Shown piece by piece: positions 21,236 to 32,613 of a stretch of DNA of 64,000 bases. The DNA comes from Aphidius gifuensis (lineage: Eukaryota; Arthropoda; Insecta; Hymenoptera; Braconidae): positions 19,624,154 through 19,688,153 of the forward strand of contig NC_057788.1 of NCBI RefSeq assembly GCF_014905175.1, read 5' to 3'. The number at the start of each line of letters is the position of its first letter. Position 1 is the stretch's first letter. The translations under genes were made by a program, and so were the position numbers. The notes under the pieces were generated by a model, which saw only the letters and a list, made by a program, of their open reading frames with translations, was not told the DNA's origin and did not search any database.

Positions 21236-21492
21236 TAGGTGCTTTCTTTTGGGTGTTTATTTTTTTTTCCTGTTTATTTTCACGCATGCGCATTTAAATG
21301 CGCAGTCGGCAGAAAGTCAGATTGCAACAGCGTAGGACATAAGGAGCTGGATCAGCCATGTTTTAATTCTTATTTTTTAAGGATTATTTGTTTCGACGCC
21401 ACTACTCTTTCCTCAATTTTGCATGACATACGCATGTGCATGATCATGCGCATTAAAGTGAAAAAAAATAAATACACAAAAGAAAGCACCTA
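21236..21492. mobile_element. TAGGTGCTTTCTTTTG MITE, copy 5
   Basis: Complete 257-bp TA-bordered copy lying about 180 bp upstream of the THAP exon. A 98-codon frame runs through it, as in copy 2, only because the copies share sequence. Confidence 0.75.
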
Positions 21493-21668
21493 CTATAGAA
21501 AAAAAAATCTACGCGCATGCGCCGTAGGACTTTAATTAGGCAATTAATTTTAAATTTTTATTTAATTAATTTTAAAAAAAGTTGACCTGGGACAAACATT
21601 ACAAACAGTGTATGGCATGTCAAAAAAATTTCCAATTGAAAATTTAATTATTAATTTACAAAATAAAT

Positions 21669-24248
21669 ATGGTAACTCAATGTTGTGCAATTGGCTGTGG
21701 TAAAAAACAATCAAAAGGAACCACAATACTCAAGGCTTTCCCTAGAGATCCAGATCGCCGTCAAATATGGGCTACTGCTGCTGGTGTGAGCCAAATAAAA
21801 CCAAGCTCAAGGTTATGTGAGGTAAGTTTATTTCTTCAGATAATTTTTTTTTTCTGATTAAAATTATCAGTTTACAAGTTAAAATATTAATATTTACAAA
21901 AATATTTATCAAGCTCCATTTTGATGAATCTCAATATGAACAACACCGTCAGGATGGCTTAAAAAAATTAAAACCAAATGCAGTGCCAACTTTATTTGGT
22001 GATGTTTTGACAGATTATTTGAGTAAAGACCACCAAGATAAAAGTAACACCAGTAAGAATAAACATTAATTTTTATCTTTAGTGAAGTTGTCTTGATTAA
22101 AAAACTTTAATAATTATTTTTTTTTAGTACATGATGCTAGTTGGACTTCATGTGAATCACTTAACCAGTTGTCAACAATGGACTTAGATGAATCTTTATC
22201 CAGTTCATTGCCTAATGTGAGTGATGAAATCATAGATGAATGTACCACTGACAACCCAATGAGTTTATCTGAGTTACCAAAGTCTGATAATACCAAATCT
22301 GTACCAAGTGATGAGCAGCAGATTGAATTGCCACTTATAAACTTGGATAAGGAACATTCAGTATCAATTTTTACTCATAATGTTTATCCTGATACTTTAA
22401 ATAGTGTTTCATCAATTCCTGCTGATGAATTACAAGCAGAATTAATCAACAAATATAATCAAGAAGTTATTAAATTGAATTTAATGCTTCAAGATCAACA
22501 TCGTCTTCATCGACATGAAATTTCGAGTTTAAGCAAGGAAGTAGAAAGCTTGAAGAAAATGAATATTGGATTGGAAGGTGAATTGCGAGTTGAACAAGAA
22601 AAAAGAGTAAAGTCAGAACAACAACGAGAAAAAATTGAAAATAAATTAAACAGGCTTTTTAATGTTTTTGATAACAGTTCTTTTTTGAAAAATCTTTTAA
22701 TTGAGTTATCCAACGACAATGAACGGTACTGGAGCCCACAGTTAGTCAAGTCAGCAGTCCAGTTGCGTTTTGCAAGTAAGAACTTAGCAAATTATTTAAA
22801 AATAAAACATATTAAATTTTTCCTTATTTTTAGTTGGTTGGAAAGGTTATCAATTTATCCAGAACCAGCTTAAAATTCCTTTACCTAGTTACTCTACTGT
22901 TTGTAGGGCAGTAAGTAATTTCAATTTTGATCCTGGCTTTTTATCGGATCTTGTACCTTTGTTAGAAAAAAAAATGCAATCACATACATCGTCAACCCAA
23001 GATGACTGCATTTTGTTGCTTGACGAATTTGAGCTGCAAAAACAATTGGAGTTTGAACAAGGAGCTAGTAAGCATTGAATTTAAAATTTTTAGTTATAAT
23101 TTGTTTACAACAAAATAAATGACAATACTAATTTATTAATATTACTTGTGAAGTGTTTCATGACATACCACTGGGAAATCTTACCCGAAAAAAAAAAAAA
23201 AAAACTAGATTATTATAAACTGAAGACAAATCAATCTTCAGTTTATGTAGCTCATCAACAATGTTAGGAGATTTAAAAAAAATAAACAGGAAAATTCAGG
23301 TATATAAATAAAAATATTTTATTTTATTGCAATTTCATGGTGCTTTTTGGTTTTATTTGTAATGCAGTTTATCAATATTGGTGGAACCTGGAAGCCAGTA
23401 CAAACTGGGATAAAACTTTCGACTCAAAATGCTATTTGTTTGACACATGATTTAATTTCATCTGGATATAAATATGTTTTAACTTCAAGATTCAACCAAG
23501 ATGCTATCTTGAAAATTTATTTTCAACAATAAGACGTCATGGCAATACTAATCCAACAGTTTTGCAGTTAAAACATTGTCTTCGATTGATAACAGTTTGT
23601 CAGTTTGTTGATTTTTCTAAAAACAAAAGAAATTATGATCCTGACAAGGCTCAGCATTATGTTTCATTTTTTAATAAAAAAAGAACTACAAAAATAGTTG
23701 AAATAGATGAGAGTTCTGATAATATTAAACAATGTGTTGACAGAGGAGAAAAAAATGCAAGTGAACTTGAACCAATATCGGATCCAATTGAGCAAAATGT
23801 TATTAATAATTTGATTGGTTGTGCAATGTTTGATATTTTTCGAAAAGAACATTTGTATAGAAATTGCATTGATAATCTGATAGTAATGATGATGGAATTA
23901 ATTTTATGTTGTACACAAAACTTTTAAATCAAGGTTCATTGCATCAAGCAAAAGCAAAAATTGTTGAATATATTTTTTCAGTAGAGTCACAGCTGCAATA
24001 TCATTTGCATACTTGTTTGAGACATTCTCTTCTAGAACATCATTCAAAGTACATCGTTCATCAATATGCTCCTTATCCTTTTCAAAAATGTAAATCTTGT
24101 AATTCTATTGATTTACTCGTGAATCGATATATTCATTTACGAGTACTCACTCATGTAAATCAATTAAAATTAAGAGAAAAAGAAAAAAAAAAGAAAAAAT
24201 CTGATGGCTCTTTTGCTTCAAAAAGCTTTTTCAGACATCACATGTGTT
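21669..24248 (+). pseudogene. THAP / P-element-type transposase, decayed
   Basis: Exon 1 (21669-21821) encodes a THAP zinc finger start: Cys-x4-Cys in CCAIGCGKK, then the conserved LKAFPRDPDRRQIWATAAG. Exon 2 (21914-22052) completes it with LHFDESQYE and PNAVPTLF. Exon 3 (22128-22775) holds a coiled coil (residues around IKLNLMLQDQHRLHRHEISS) and the P-element-like WSPQLVKSAVQLRFA. Exon 4 (22834-23067) has PLPSYSTVCRAVS and ILLLDEFELQ, where Asp-Glu matches the first catalytic acid region. Introns are GT-AG and phases agree. The central transposase part is missing (23068-23370), then YKYVLTSRFNQDA resumes. A frameshift at about 23508 and another near 23885 break the C-terminal part, and the last frame ends at 24248. 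P transposases cut and paste DNA in the nucleus; this copy cannot be functional. The THAP start ATG is the first in frame. Confidence 0.8.
23068..23345. other. Deleted core of the transposase gene
   Basis: Non-coding filler where the middle of the P-type transposase should be. It includes a hairpin (AAACTGAAGA/TCTTCAGTTT near 23219-23245). Confidence 0.5.
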
Positions 24249-24550
24249 GAAAATTTTTCTGCAGTGTGGATAATTTTCATTTTTTAAATTTATTTATTCA
24301 TAGTATGCGCCAGGCAAAAGCCTACTGAAGCCAAAAAAACATATTATGTAGAGAGATAAAAAATTGTATTTGATTATTTTATTTTTATATTAAAAAAAAA
24401 AAAAACAATTATATTTTTTGAGTAACTTCTGTTTCACTTTTTTACAATTATATATATTTAACTGTCTACTAACTTTGTTGATTTTTCACAATAATTGATT
24501 GATTGATTATTAATTAAAAAAAAATTAATTAAAATTAATTTAAAAAAAAA
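24249..24550. other. Flank between P-type element and element Y
   Basis: AT-rich DNA with no clear terminal inverted repeat for the P-type element. TATGCGCCAGGC near 24303 may echo CATGCGCCGTAGG near 21517, but the match is too short to define ends. Confidence 0.35.
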
Positions 24551-25117
24551 AGATGTGTGTGATTGTACGCACAGGGAAGTGAAACTTCTTTAGTAATTCT
24601 AATGAATAGTAATTGAAAGATCTCTCGTTGCATTAATATATTTTTGACTAGTTGTCTTTTTCGCTCTCCTTCCGATAGTGAACTATTATGTTCATTCAGT
24701 CATCAACAATTATGATAGAAATTTTTAAATTTATTGATTAGTTATAATATTAAGGGTCTATGTAAATATAATTCTAATTCAAAAACTTAACACAGAATAT
24801 TATAATCTATATATATAAATGCATTTTCACATGTGAAAATGAAAAACTTCGTTGCTAATGTTCTCAGCAACTACCGAACCGATCATTGTGATTTTTTCTT
24901 TAAATCAAAGAGCTTATCACGGAGATCGTGATCGGCGTTCATTCGATTTCATATCTTAATAAACAACCAAGTTATTATTTATTATAAATAATAGCCTGTT
25001 ACGCGGCAGAGGCAACAGGCGGCGCTTTGGTAGTGGGTGCTTTACACTCATTTATCAGGCCAAGGCAAAACAAACAGTGTAAATCTCAATAATAACATCA
25101 ACAACAACAAACAAGCA

Positions 25118-26212
25118 ATGGCCCAAACGAGTACTCCTGTCACGGTAAAATATGACAGACACTCAAAAGGTCCATTTATAGTAATGCTTGAATTTAAACC
25201 AAAAAACGAGGCAAACAGTAAAAAACCCTGAAATGAAATTGGCATTTCCAGACAACTGGAAAATGCTAAGATTAACTTTGAAGAAGTCAGAAAATATGCG
25301 TTCAATTCATGGGAAGTAATATTTAACAAGTGGTCTGATGCTAATGGCTCTTTGAATAATAGTGTAATGGCAGAACTAGAATTTAAACTGCACATTCCTA
25401 ATTACAAAACAGCTCGTAAAGGGGTAATTCGGGACATTCCTCGTGATATCCCTGATGAGGAATTGGTTGAAGAAATTCAAAAGAGTAATGCCAATATTAG
25501 AGTTGAGTCGTGCTATAGATTAGGAACCAGAAATAGAGCAACAAGAGAAAGGGAACCCTCAGAATCAGTGGTCATCACCTTTAAAGGCGACTATCTGCCA
25601 GATAATATTCGGATCTGGCGTACTTGGGTGTTTGTTAAGCCATTCATTGGAAGTGTACGTTTATGTTATAAGTGTGGATCACTGGGTCACTTTAGTAAGT
25701 TTTGTAGGAAAGAAGAAAAATGCCTCACATGTGCAGAAGCAAAGCATACATCTAAAGGTGAGAAATGTCAAAATACTCCAAAGTGCTTGAACTGTCCTGA
25801 AGCTCACTCAACACTTGATAGAAGTTGTACTGAATACCAAAAAGAAGCAGCAATTAAAAGAGTAATGGCCTTTGAAAATCTACCATACTTATCAGCTAAA
25901 AGAATTGTTTTAAATGGAGGGAATAATCAACGTGCTCAAATGCCAGGGTTAGGTCTTAACCAATTTCCCTATTTGGGCAACAAACAAGTGCAACCAGTCA
26001 ACAGATGGTTCTCAAGGGGACCTGGTACTACATCTCTAATGAACCAAGGAGCATCAAAAGAACTGTCAAAAGAAGCCAGGGAAGCTTTACAACGTATTCA
26101 AGGGGTACTACAAGAAACTGATGATGTTGGTAGTCTTCTCAGTAACATCTGGAAGGCTATTGAACTGAATCAGAAGTTGAAGAGCAACAACAATGTCCAA
26201 TCTACAAAATAA
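25118..26212 (+). pseudogene. LINE ORF1 (Gag-like zinc-knuckle protein) with one stop
   Basis: The ORF1 frame is 364 residues from the ATG at 25118 (MAQTSTPVTVKYDRHSKG) to the stop at 26210. It binds LINE RNA and forms the ribonucleoprotein in this family. Three zinc knuckles lie in the second half: CYKCGSLGHFSKFC (C-x2-C-x4-H-x4-C), then CLTCAEAKHTSKGEKC and CLNCPEAHSTLDRSC. An upstream RRM-like fold is likely around the segment ending RIWRTWVFVKPFIGSVR. A single in-frame TGA at 25229 (codon 38) interrupts it. The frame on both sides is the same and reads well, so this is a point mutation or a call to check for readthrough. An ATG downstream at 25352 could start a shortened protein. ORF1 overlaps ORF2 by 20 bases. 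Confidence 0.8.
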
Positions 26213-29200
26213 TCGTCATATACGGGTTGTACAATGGAACGCTAAGAGTATTTTACGTAGATTACCAGAGATTAATAATAAATGTGCCAATATTGATATT
26301 TTTTTACTTTCAGAAACATGGTTATCACCCAAAGACAATTTATACTTGAAAGGATTTGACGACATAAGGAAGGACAGAACTGACAAGAGAGGGGGAGGAG
26401 TAGCTATCCTTATTAGAAATAGCATAAAATATAAAGTGATTCGAGCTCTATTCGATTGCAATGGGAGCCTGGAGGTATGTGGGGTGGAAATCTTTGACGG
26501 CGATGAGAGGCCTGTGTCTCTGGTCTCTGTTTACAGACCACCAACCTCTCCTAAAATTAATAGACTTCAGTGGAACCAATTTTTTGATCAATTCTTGGGA
26601 AATTTTTTGATTGCTGGTGACTTTAATGCCCACCATACTGTTTGGGGGGATAAACGGATCTGTGAGGTTGGGAATGTATTGTGGGATTGCATTGAAAACT
26701 TGGACATTTGCCTTGGGAACAAAGGCTCTTCCACTTTTCACTCCTCATTGGGTAGGGAATCATCTATAGATCTATGCTTTGTCAACGAGTCTTTAAGCCT
26801 CTCTGTGGACTGGTCAGTAGATACAGATTCGTGGGGTAGTGATCATTATCCCATTCATATTGATATTAACGCTTCTTACGTACCGAATTCTTTCATGAAA
26901 GGAAAATCTCGCCGGCTACACACTACTAAAACAGACTGGAATTTATTTTACGATAAAATTCTTTCTAAAATTACTCTCAATAGATCTCGGTTTGACAATT
27001 CTATAAATGCTTTAACCAGGTACTCAGACCTTGTTGCCTTAATTTCCTCTGCGGTGGCAGAAGCCACTCCTCGTGGTAAACAAAATCCTAGACCTCATGG
27101 GATTCCCAGGGTCCAACAGAAAAATAATCGTTCAGCTCCACCTGCTCCTTGGTGGAATGATGAATGTGACAAGTTAGTAAGGTTAAGAAAAGCAGCATTA
27201 TGTAAATTTCGATTATCTTCTACTCGTGATAACTTTCTTGAGTATCGCAGAGCAGCCTGTAAAGCCACAAATGGCCTTAAAAAAATTAAAAAAGAGAACT
27301 TTGTAAAGTTTGTAGATAGTTTGAGTAAAAATAGTGACCCCTCACGTATCTGGAGGGTAGTTAAAGGCTTTAAGGAGGTTATACACAAATTACTCTTTTT
27401 TTAAAAAATATAATGAGAATGTTCTGAAATTTTGTATACAAGTAGATCTTTTCATTCTGAATACAACGGTATAATTATTTTCTTATGTTGATCGGTTAAA
27501 TTTTTTGTAATTAATTATTGAAAATAATATTTAACATTGGCTCTTATGGAGATTTCAACCATTTTTTTCGGATAGAAAAAATGATGAAAAAGTCTTGAAA
27601 AAAATCACACATATACTAGAAACCGAGTTTTATTAATTGCGCGAAAAATTTTCATATGTTGATCGGTCAATTAATGAGAAATTAATTATAAACTTTACAA
27701 AAATTAGATGTGGCAACGTATGGCATGTTCAAACACACACACATACCCGCAATCCCATATATTGTATACGGGGCGCAGGCGCTTTACATTTTATTATTTT
27801 ACAGTGTAGCCAAGTTTCACTTGAGACTGTGACGTCAGAAGCTCCCCGCAACACCCGCAATGAATTTGTGTATAACCTCCTTAATAATCGATGGTCGTTC
27901 AAAGACAATCAAAACGAATACTCAGATGAAAAAATAAAAAATGTAAATGGACTTATTGAAAACTTATGCCCACCTTGGGCTCCTAAACCTCCTCCTAACT
28001 TTGACAATGCTGACGGTGACCCTTTTCTTGATTTACCTTTCACTAAACTGGAGTATTCCTTTGCCATCTCCAAGCTCAATTTAAAGTCAAGCCCTGGACT
28101 TGATGGAATCGATTATAAAATCATTTCAGAGTTACCAGAGGAAGCCTCGACCATTTTATTAGAGTTATTTAATGAATTTTTTCTTTCACAAAAATTTCCA
28201 GAAGAATGGAAAGATTATCTAGTTTTTTTTATCCCTAAAAACGACAAACACAAATATCGTCCAATATCTTTAGCTCCATGTCTAAACAAAATCTTTGAAA
28301 AAATGCTGTACAATAGAATTAATTGGTGGCTGGAATACAATAAAAAACTACCGTCTTCTCAATTTGGCTTCAGAAAAGAAAAATCTTGTATAGACAATTT
28401 ATCCATTATTTATGGAGAAATTATCCAAGCTTTCCAATCAGACAGTGCTTTAGCAGCAGTGTTCCTTGATGTTAAATCAGCTTATGATAACGTACTATCA
28501 GACATTCTCATTGAAAAATTACGAGCCCTTAATTTTCCTGCATTAACCCTTAATTTCATACATAATCTAGTCTCTTTTCGTAAAATCAATTTTAAATTTG
28601 GAGACATTGATAAATGTCTATGGGCCTATAAAGGTCTACCACAAGGCAGTGTCCTTAGCCCGTTACTCTATGCGATATACGTAAGTGACCTCGACAACTC
28701 CTGTTCTGGAAAAGTTAAAATGATACAGTATGCAGATGACGTTGCCTTATACTCTAACCTAGTGCCTCCTAGAGGATTCAATGAAATAGAAAATGTTTTG
28801 GTTAGTGTTGAAAGAACTTTAAATAGCTTAGGTTTGAGTTTGGCTCGGGAAAAAACTAATTTTTGCATATTCAGTCATAAAAATAAATATTTGTACAACG
28901 TAGGCCTCGGGAAGAATACATCTCAATGGTGGGAAATTGAAATAGGGGATGTAATTATTAAAAATTGTAAAATGGTCAAATTTTTGGGATTAATATTAGG
29001 CTCGGCTTTAACTTGGGTACCACATATAAATAATGTTTGGAAAAATTGTCAAAGTCCTCTAAAAACAATTAGCTGTCTACGCCACACTTGGTGGGGTGCT
29101 GACCCGGATTTGCTTATGAATTTGTATATTGCTCTTATAAGGTCAAGAATAGAATATGGTAGTATTTTTTTTCATAATTTAGACAAGAAATGTTTTGGTA

Positions 29201-30516
29201 AGTTAGACAGGATACAATTTAGAGCAATTAGGGCGGCATTGGGGTTTCGTTCCTCAACTCCAACCAATATACTATTAGCAGAATCAAAAGAACCACCCCT
29301 ATTTCTTCGGTTTAATTATTTATGCAGAAATTTTCTAACACGTACTTTCACTAATGAATCTCATGAAGTAATAGGCATTCTAGAGAATCTGGCAGAGAAA
29401 CAAGACTCTCCTACTTATGTCAATAAAATTGGTAAAATTCCTTTTTTAGAAAACTATAATGAATTATACAAGATTAGTCACTGGCTAGAATCATCAAACA
29501 AGACACTATGTTATAAATATCCATACAGCTCATATTTTTATGTACCATCAATTTCCTTAGACATAGGTCACGACTTGCAATCAAATGACCTGCCGAAAAA
29601 TAATAGGTTGTTCAATAATATTTTTTCTTATGATTTAAATTCGTCACAATGCTGGTACACGGATGGGTCCAAGTCACCGGACCTTAAATTTAATGGTTTA
29701 GCCACGATTAATAATCTAGGAGAATCCTTTTCTTTTAGATGCCCAAGCGTAGGGTCAATTTTTACCACGGAAGCTATGGCACTGTCTGAGACTCTATCGT
29801 TAATTGAGAAAAAGGAAGGAGATTTCTTTACTATTTTTTCGGACTCTAAAAGTTTACTAATGGCCTTGCAATCACACTACTATCCGGGCAAGAGCCCTTG
29901 GATCATAGCTAAAATTAAACACCAGTTAGAAGAACTCGAGAAGGTTGACAAAGCAGTTAAGTTAGTTTGGATCCCAGGTCACAAAGGGATAGAAGGTAAT
30001 GAGAGAGTTGATAAACTGGCTAAGGATGCAGTGAAGAATGGAAGAGACTCACAGATTGGAGTTAGTAGACAAGACTTCAAGAGTTTTTGGAAACAGAAAT
30101 TGTTTGATGAATTTTTTAGTTGGTGTAGAGAAAGTGGGGAGAGCAAAGGAGTTTTTTACATTAACAATTACTTCCAAGAGAAAAGAAAGAGGTGGTTCCA
30201 CTCCCTTAATCTTGATCGTAGAGTAATTGTTTCATTGAATAGATTAAGAAGCGGTCACACGTCACTAAAACAGAGTTTAAATAGATTTAATATTGTCAAT
30301 TCTCCTATTTGCGATTGTGGAGAAGAAGAAGAGAGCTCGAATCACGTTTTTTGGCAATGTAAAAGATTTGAAGATCAACGTAAGAAATTAACTAGGGATA
30401 TTTGCAATATTCACGGTGTCCTTCCTTGTCTCGTCGAAAATTTATTAATGTTAAGAAATATACATACTATCTCCTGTTTAGCAAGATTCATAAAAAATAT
30501 TGACATTTATATTTGA
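26193..30516 (+). pseudogene. LINE ORF2 (endonuclease, RT, RNase H) split by a MITE
   Basis: ORF2 starts at ATG 26193 (MSNLQNNRHIRVVQWNAKS). An APE-type endonuclease follows, with LSETWL, GGGVAILI, SVYRPP, IAGDFNAHHTVWG and the catalytic GSDHYPI. A 511-bp TTAA MITE (27370-27880) breaks the frame in the linker. The reverse transcriptase then has YRPISLAPCLNKIFEK, SQFGFRK, AVFLDVKSAYDNV, GLPQGSVLSPLLYAIYVSD and the YADD active site. RNase H follows with the motifs YTDGSK, TEAMAL, FSDSKS and GHKGIEGNERVDKLA. A C-terminal zinc motif CDCGEEEESSNHVFWQC closes the protein. Without the insertion the frame is open for 1,270 codons to 30516, so the MITE is the only visible lesion. The protein would nick target DNA and copy its RNA at the break. 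Confidence 0.88.
27370..27884. mobile_element. TTAA-flanked MITE, family 2, copy B inside LINE ORF2
   Basis: The same element as 7610-8122, almost base for base, with TTAA at 27370-27373 and 27881-27884. It adds 511 bp and shifts the ORF2 frame by one. Its length and sharp ends support a recent insertion. Confidence 0.85.
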
Positions 30517-31212
30517 GAAAACTATATTTACTTTTTTTACTTTTTTAAAAGCTCATTATATAAATAAGTTAAGCAACTAAATATTTTATGTGATCGTTAC
30601 TGTCACGCCGTATGGGTATACAGGCATATGCGCATGCGTGGTGGCAGGATCTTTTAGACTTTTAGATTTCTACCTCAAATTAGACTATAAGATAATAGTT
30701 AACTAAGGGGGAGCTACTAAATGCACCTCTCTATATTTTCTTATTACTTATGGTTAAGACTGAGAGAAGAGAGTTTATAGACATATATTATATTGTTAAT
30801 GTTAATTACTTAGTTTAGTAATCACTGTACATTTGCTCACCTGAAGAAAGATCACTTCTTACTTCATTACTCATACACATCTTTTATACCTAAATTTGTG
30901 ATAAGCAGAGAAAGCAATGTAAACTAGAGTTGTAAGTAAGACTTAATATATTCTAAGCGCCCTCTGCGATAGAAGTTTACCACTTGGTATTCTCTTAATC
31001 TAAACGGCTGGGTATTACACTAGCTGCTTTGATAGTGCCATGTTCTATTAAACCTTAAGATGTTTGTATTTTTTTTGCTGTGTGTTTTACCTTTTATACT
31101 GGTAACCTTTGTAACTAGTTATTTTTACTTTATCATGTTTGTATCTCTTGTAACTATGTTGACGAACCATAGGGCTTTGTCCCTAGTGTTCATTAAATAA
31201 AAAAAAAAAAAA
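30517..31212 (+). other. LINE 3' UTR and poly-A tail
   Basis: Non-coding tail of the retrotransposon. It ends in CATTAAAT followed by an A run at about 31197-31212, just ahead of the ACACTCAT duplication. Confidence 0.75.
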
Positions 31213-32613
31213 ACACTCATACAATCACAGAGGTGGAAAAAGAGAGAGAACGCGCTATTGGGAAACGCACTGTGGGCGTGGCCAATCGCTGTAAGCAGTT
31301 GGCAAAAAAAGAAACTAATGACTTCCAGTCAAGTATATCTTATTAGCATAGAATTTTATTGTTTATTAAAAAAATGTTATTAACTATTGAGCATATACTT
31401 TCATGGGCACGAAAAACGAATTCCTCACGAAATTTCCTTGAAGAAAATCGTATTATATATGCGGAACATATTACGAGTATTGGTGTAAAAATTGATTCAA
31501 GTGATGAGTATCATGTGTTTGCCACTTGATATATTATCAAAATGTGATTTTACTTTGACAGGTTGTTGTTTGTCTAACCTCGAAAATGCATAGAAACTCA
31601 GATCTCTATTTCTCCTGGAATAACTGTTGCACCCAGAAACGTAAAGTCTTGTTTTTTTTTTTTTTTAATCAGTTTTGGTGAAAATTTTGTACCAGACATT
31701 TCAAACTATTTGTAAAAATATTATTTGTTTAATAATTTAGCATATATACTGTGTATACCACATACGAATGACTGGAAGACGTAGTTTCCAGAAATTTACC
31801 ACCAGACGTCGTGGTGAATTGTGCGTTTCCCAATAGTCCCACATGATTTATCTATTTGCATTTAAACATAATCGAAAAATTGAAAAAAAATTAACAATAA
31901 TATTAGCTTAAGAATTATCAGGCCGATAGATAAAAAAAAGTGTAGGTCAAAACAAGCTTAAAAATTTTGGTAAATATTCGGTTTAAATGAAATGTGTTAT
32001 CAATAGAAAATGTGTAATAAAATGAAAATGTTAACGTTCAAAATAATGAAATTCAGTCCGTCAGTACATAATAATTTCTTTGTTGGATAACCTTGGTTTA
32101 GATTTCCTATTCTGTTTTGAATGATAATGAAAATGACAACGCGAAATTATTTAATTATTCATATCATACATTATTAATTCATTCAAAATATTGAAAAAGA
32201 AAATTTCATTCAAATAATTAAGGTTGAAAGTAAACCCCATCGTCAAACAAAGTTTGGATCCAATAGTATGTAATCCGCATTGTAAAGAAAAACGAACTGA
32301 TAATTAAAAAAATAGTAGTAGTAAAAATTTTTTTAATGACAAGCGTAAATATGTATTCTGCCCCTATTCTTATGTGTTGAAGTTGTCAACTTTGACATTC
32401 ATTATCTAAAAAAAAAACTAGCAGGAAAATTAAAAAAAAATACACTTTTATTTGCCACCAAAAAATCGAAAATTAAATAACGGGAAATTTATTTAACTTT
32501 CAACCTCAAGTTTGGAATAGGAATATTATTTAGAGCTAGCAAGTCTTTAATTCTTTTAAACAAATGATAACATCTTTCAAATTGTAAAAATAATCCCAAG
32601 CAAAGCCAAATTA
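31213..32613 (+). mobile_element. Rest of Helitron-like unit H1
   Basis: Continuation of the Helitron-like unit after the LINE. It matches H2 (32810-34230) throughout, for example CAATCACAGAG, GATTTATCTATTTGC, AAACAAAGTTTGG and AATGATAACAT. Its 3' end (AATAATCCCAAGCAAAGCC) is decayed and lacks the CTAG. No genes are seen. Confidence 0.6.

Larger units (their letters stand above)
25052..31212 (+). mobile_element. Nearly full-length non-LTR retrotransposon (I/R1-like group)
   Basis: A LINE of about 6.2 kb, including a 511-bp MITE, with 5' UTR, two ORFs overlapping by 20 bases, a 700-base 3' UTR and a terminal poly-A after CATTAAAT. ACACTCAT is duplicated at 25044-25051 and 31213-31220, which fixes both ends. 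The sister Helitron unit near 32790 shows the corresponding uninterrupted sequence. The RNase H domain and the triple-knuckle ORF1 place it among RNase H-bearing clades (I, R1, LOA type); the exact clade is not decided. Confidence 0.85.

Noticed and set aside
25037..25117. Start of LINE ORF1 upstream at 25037
   Set aside because: That start lies partly before the target duplication, outside the LINE; the ATG at 25118 is inside and starts a coherent protein.
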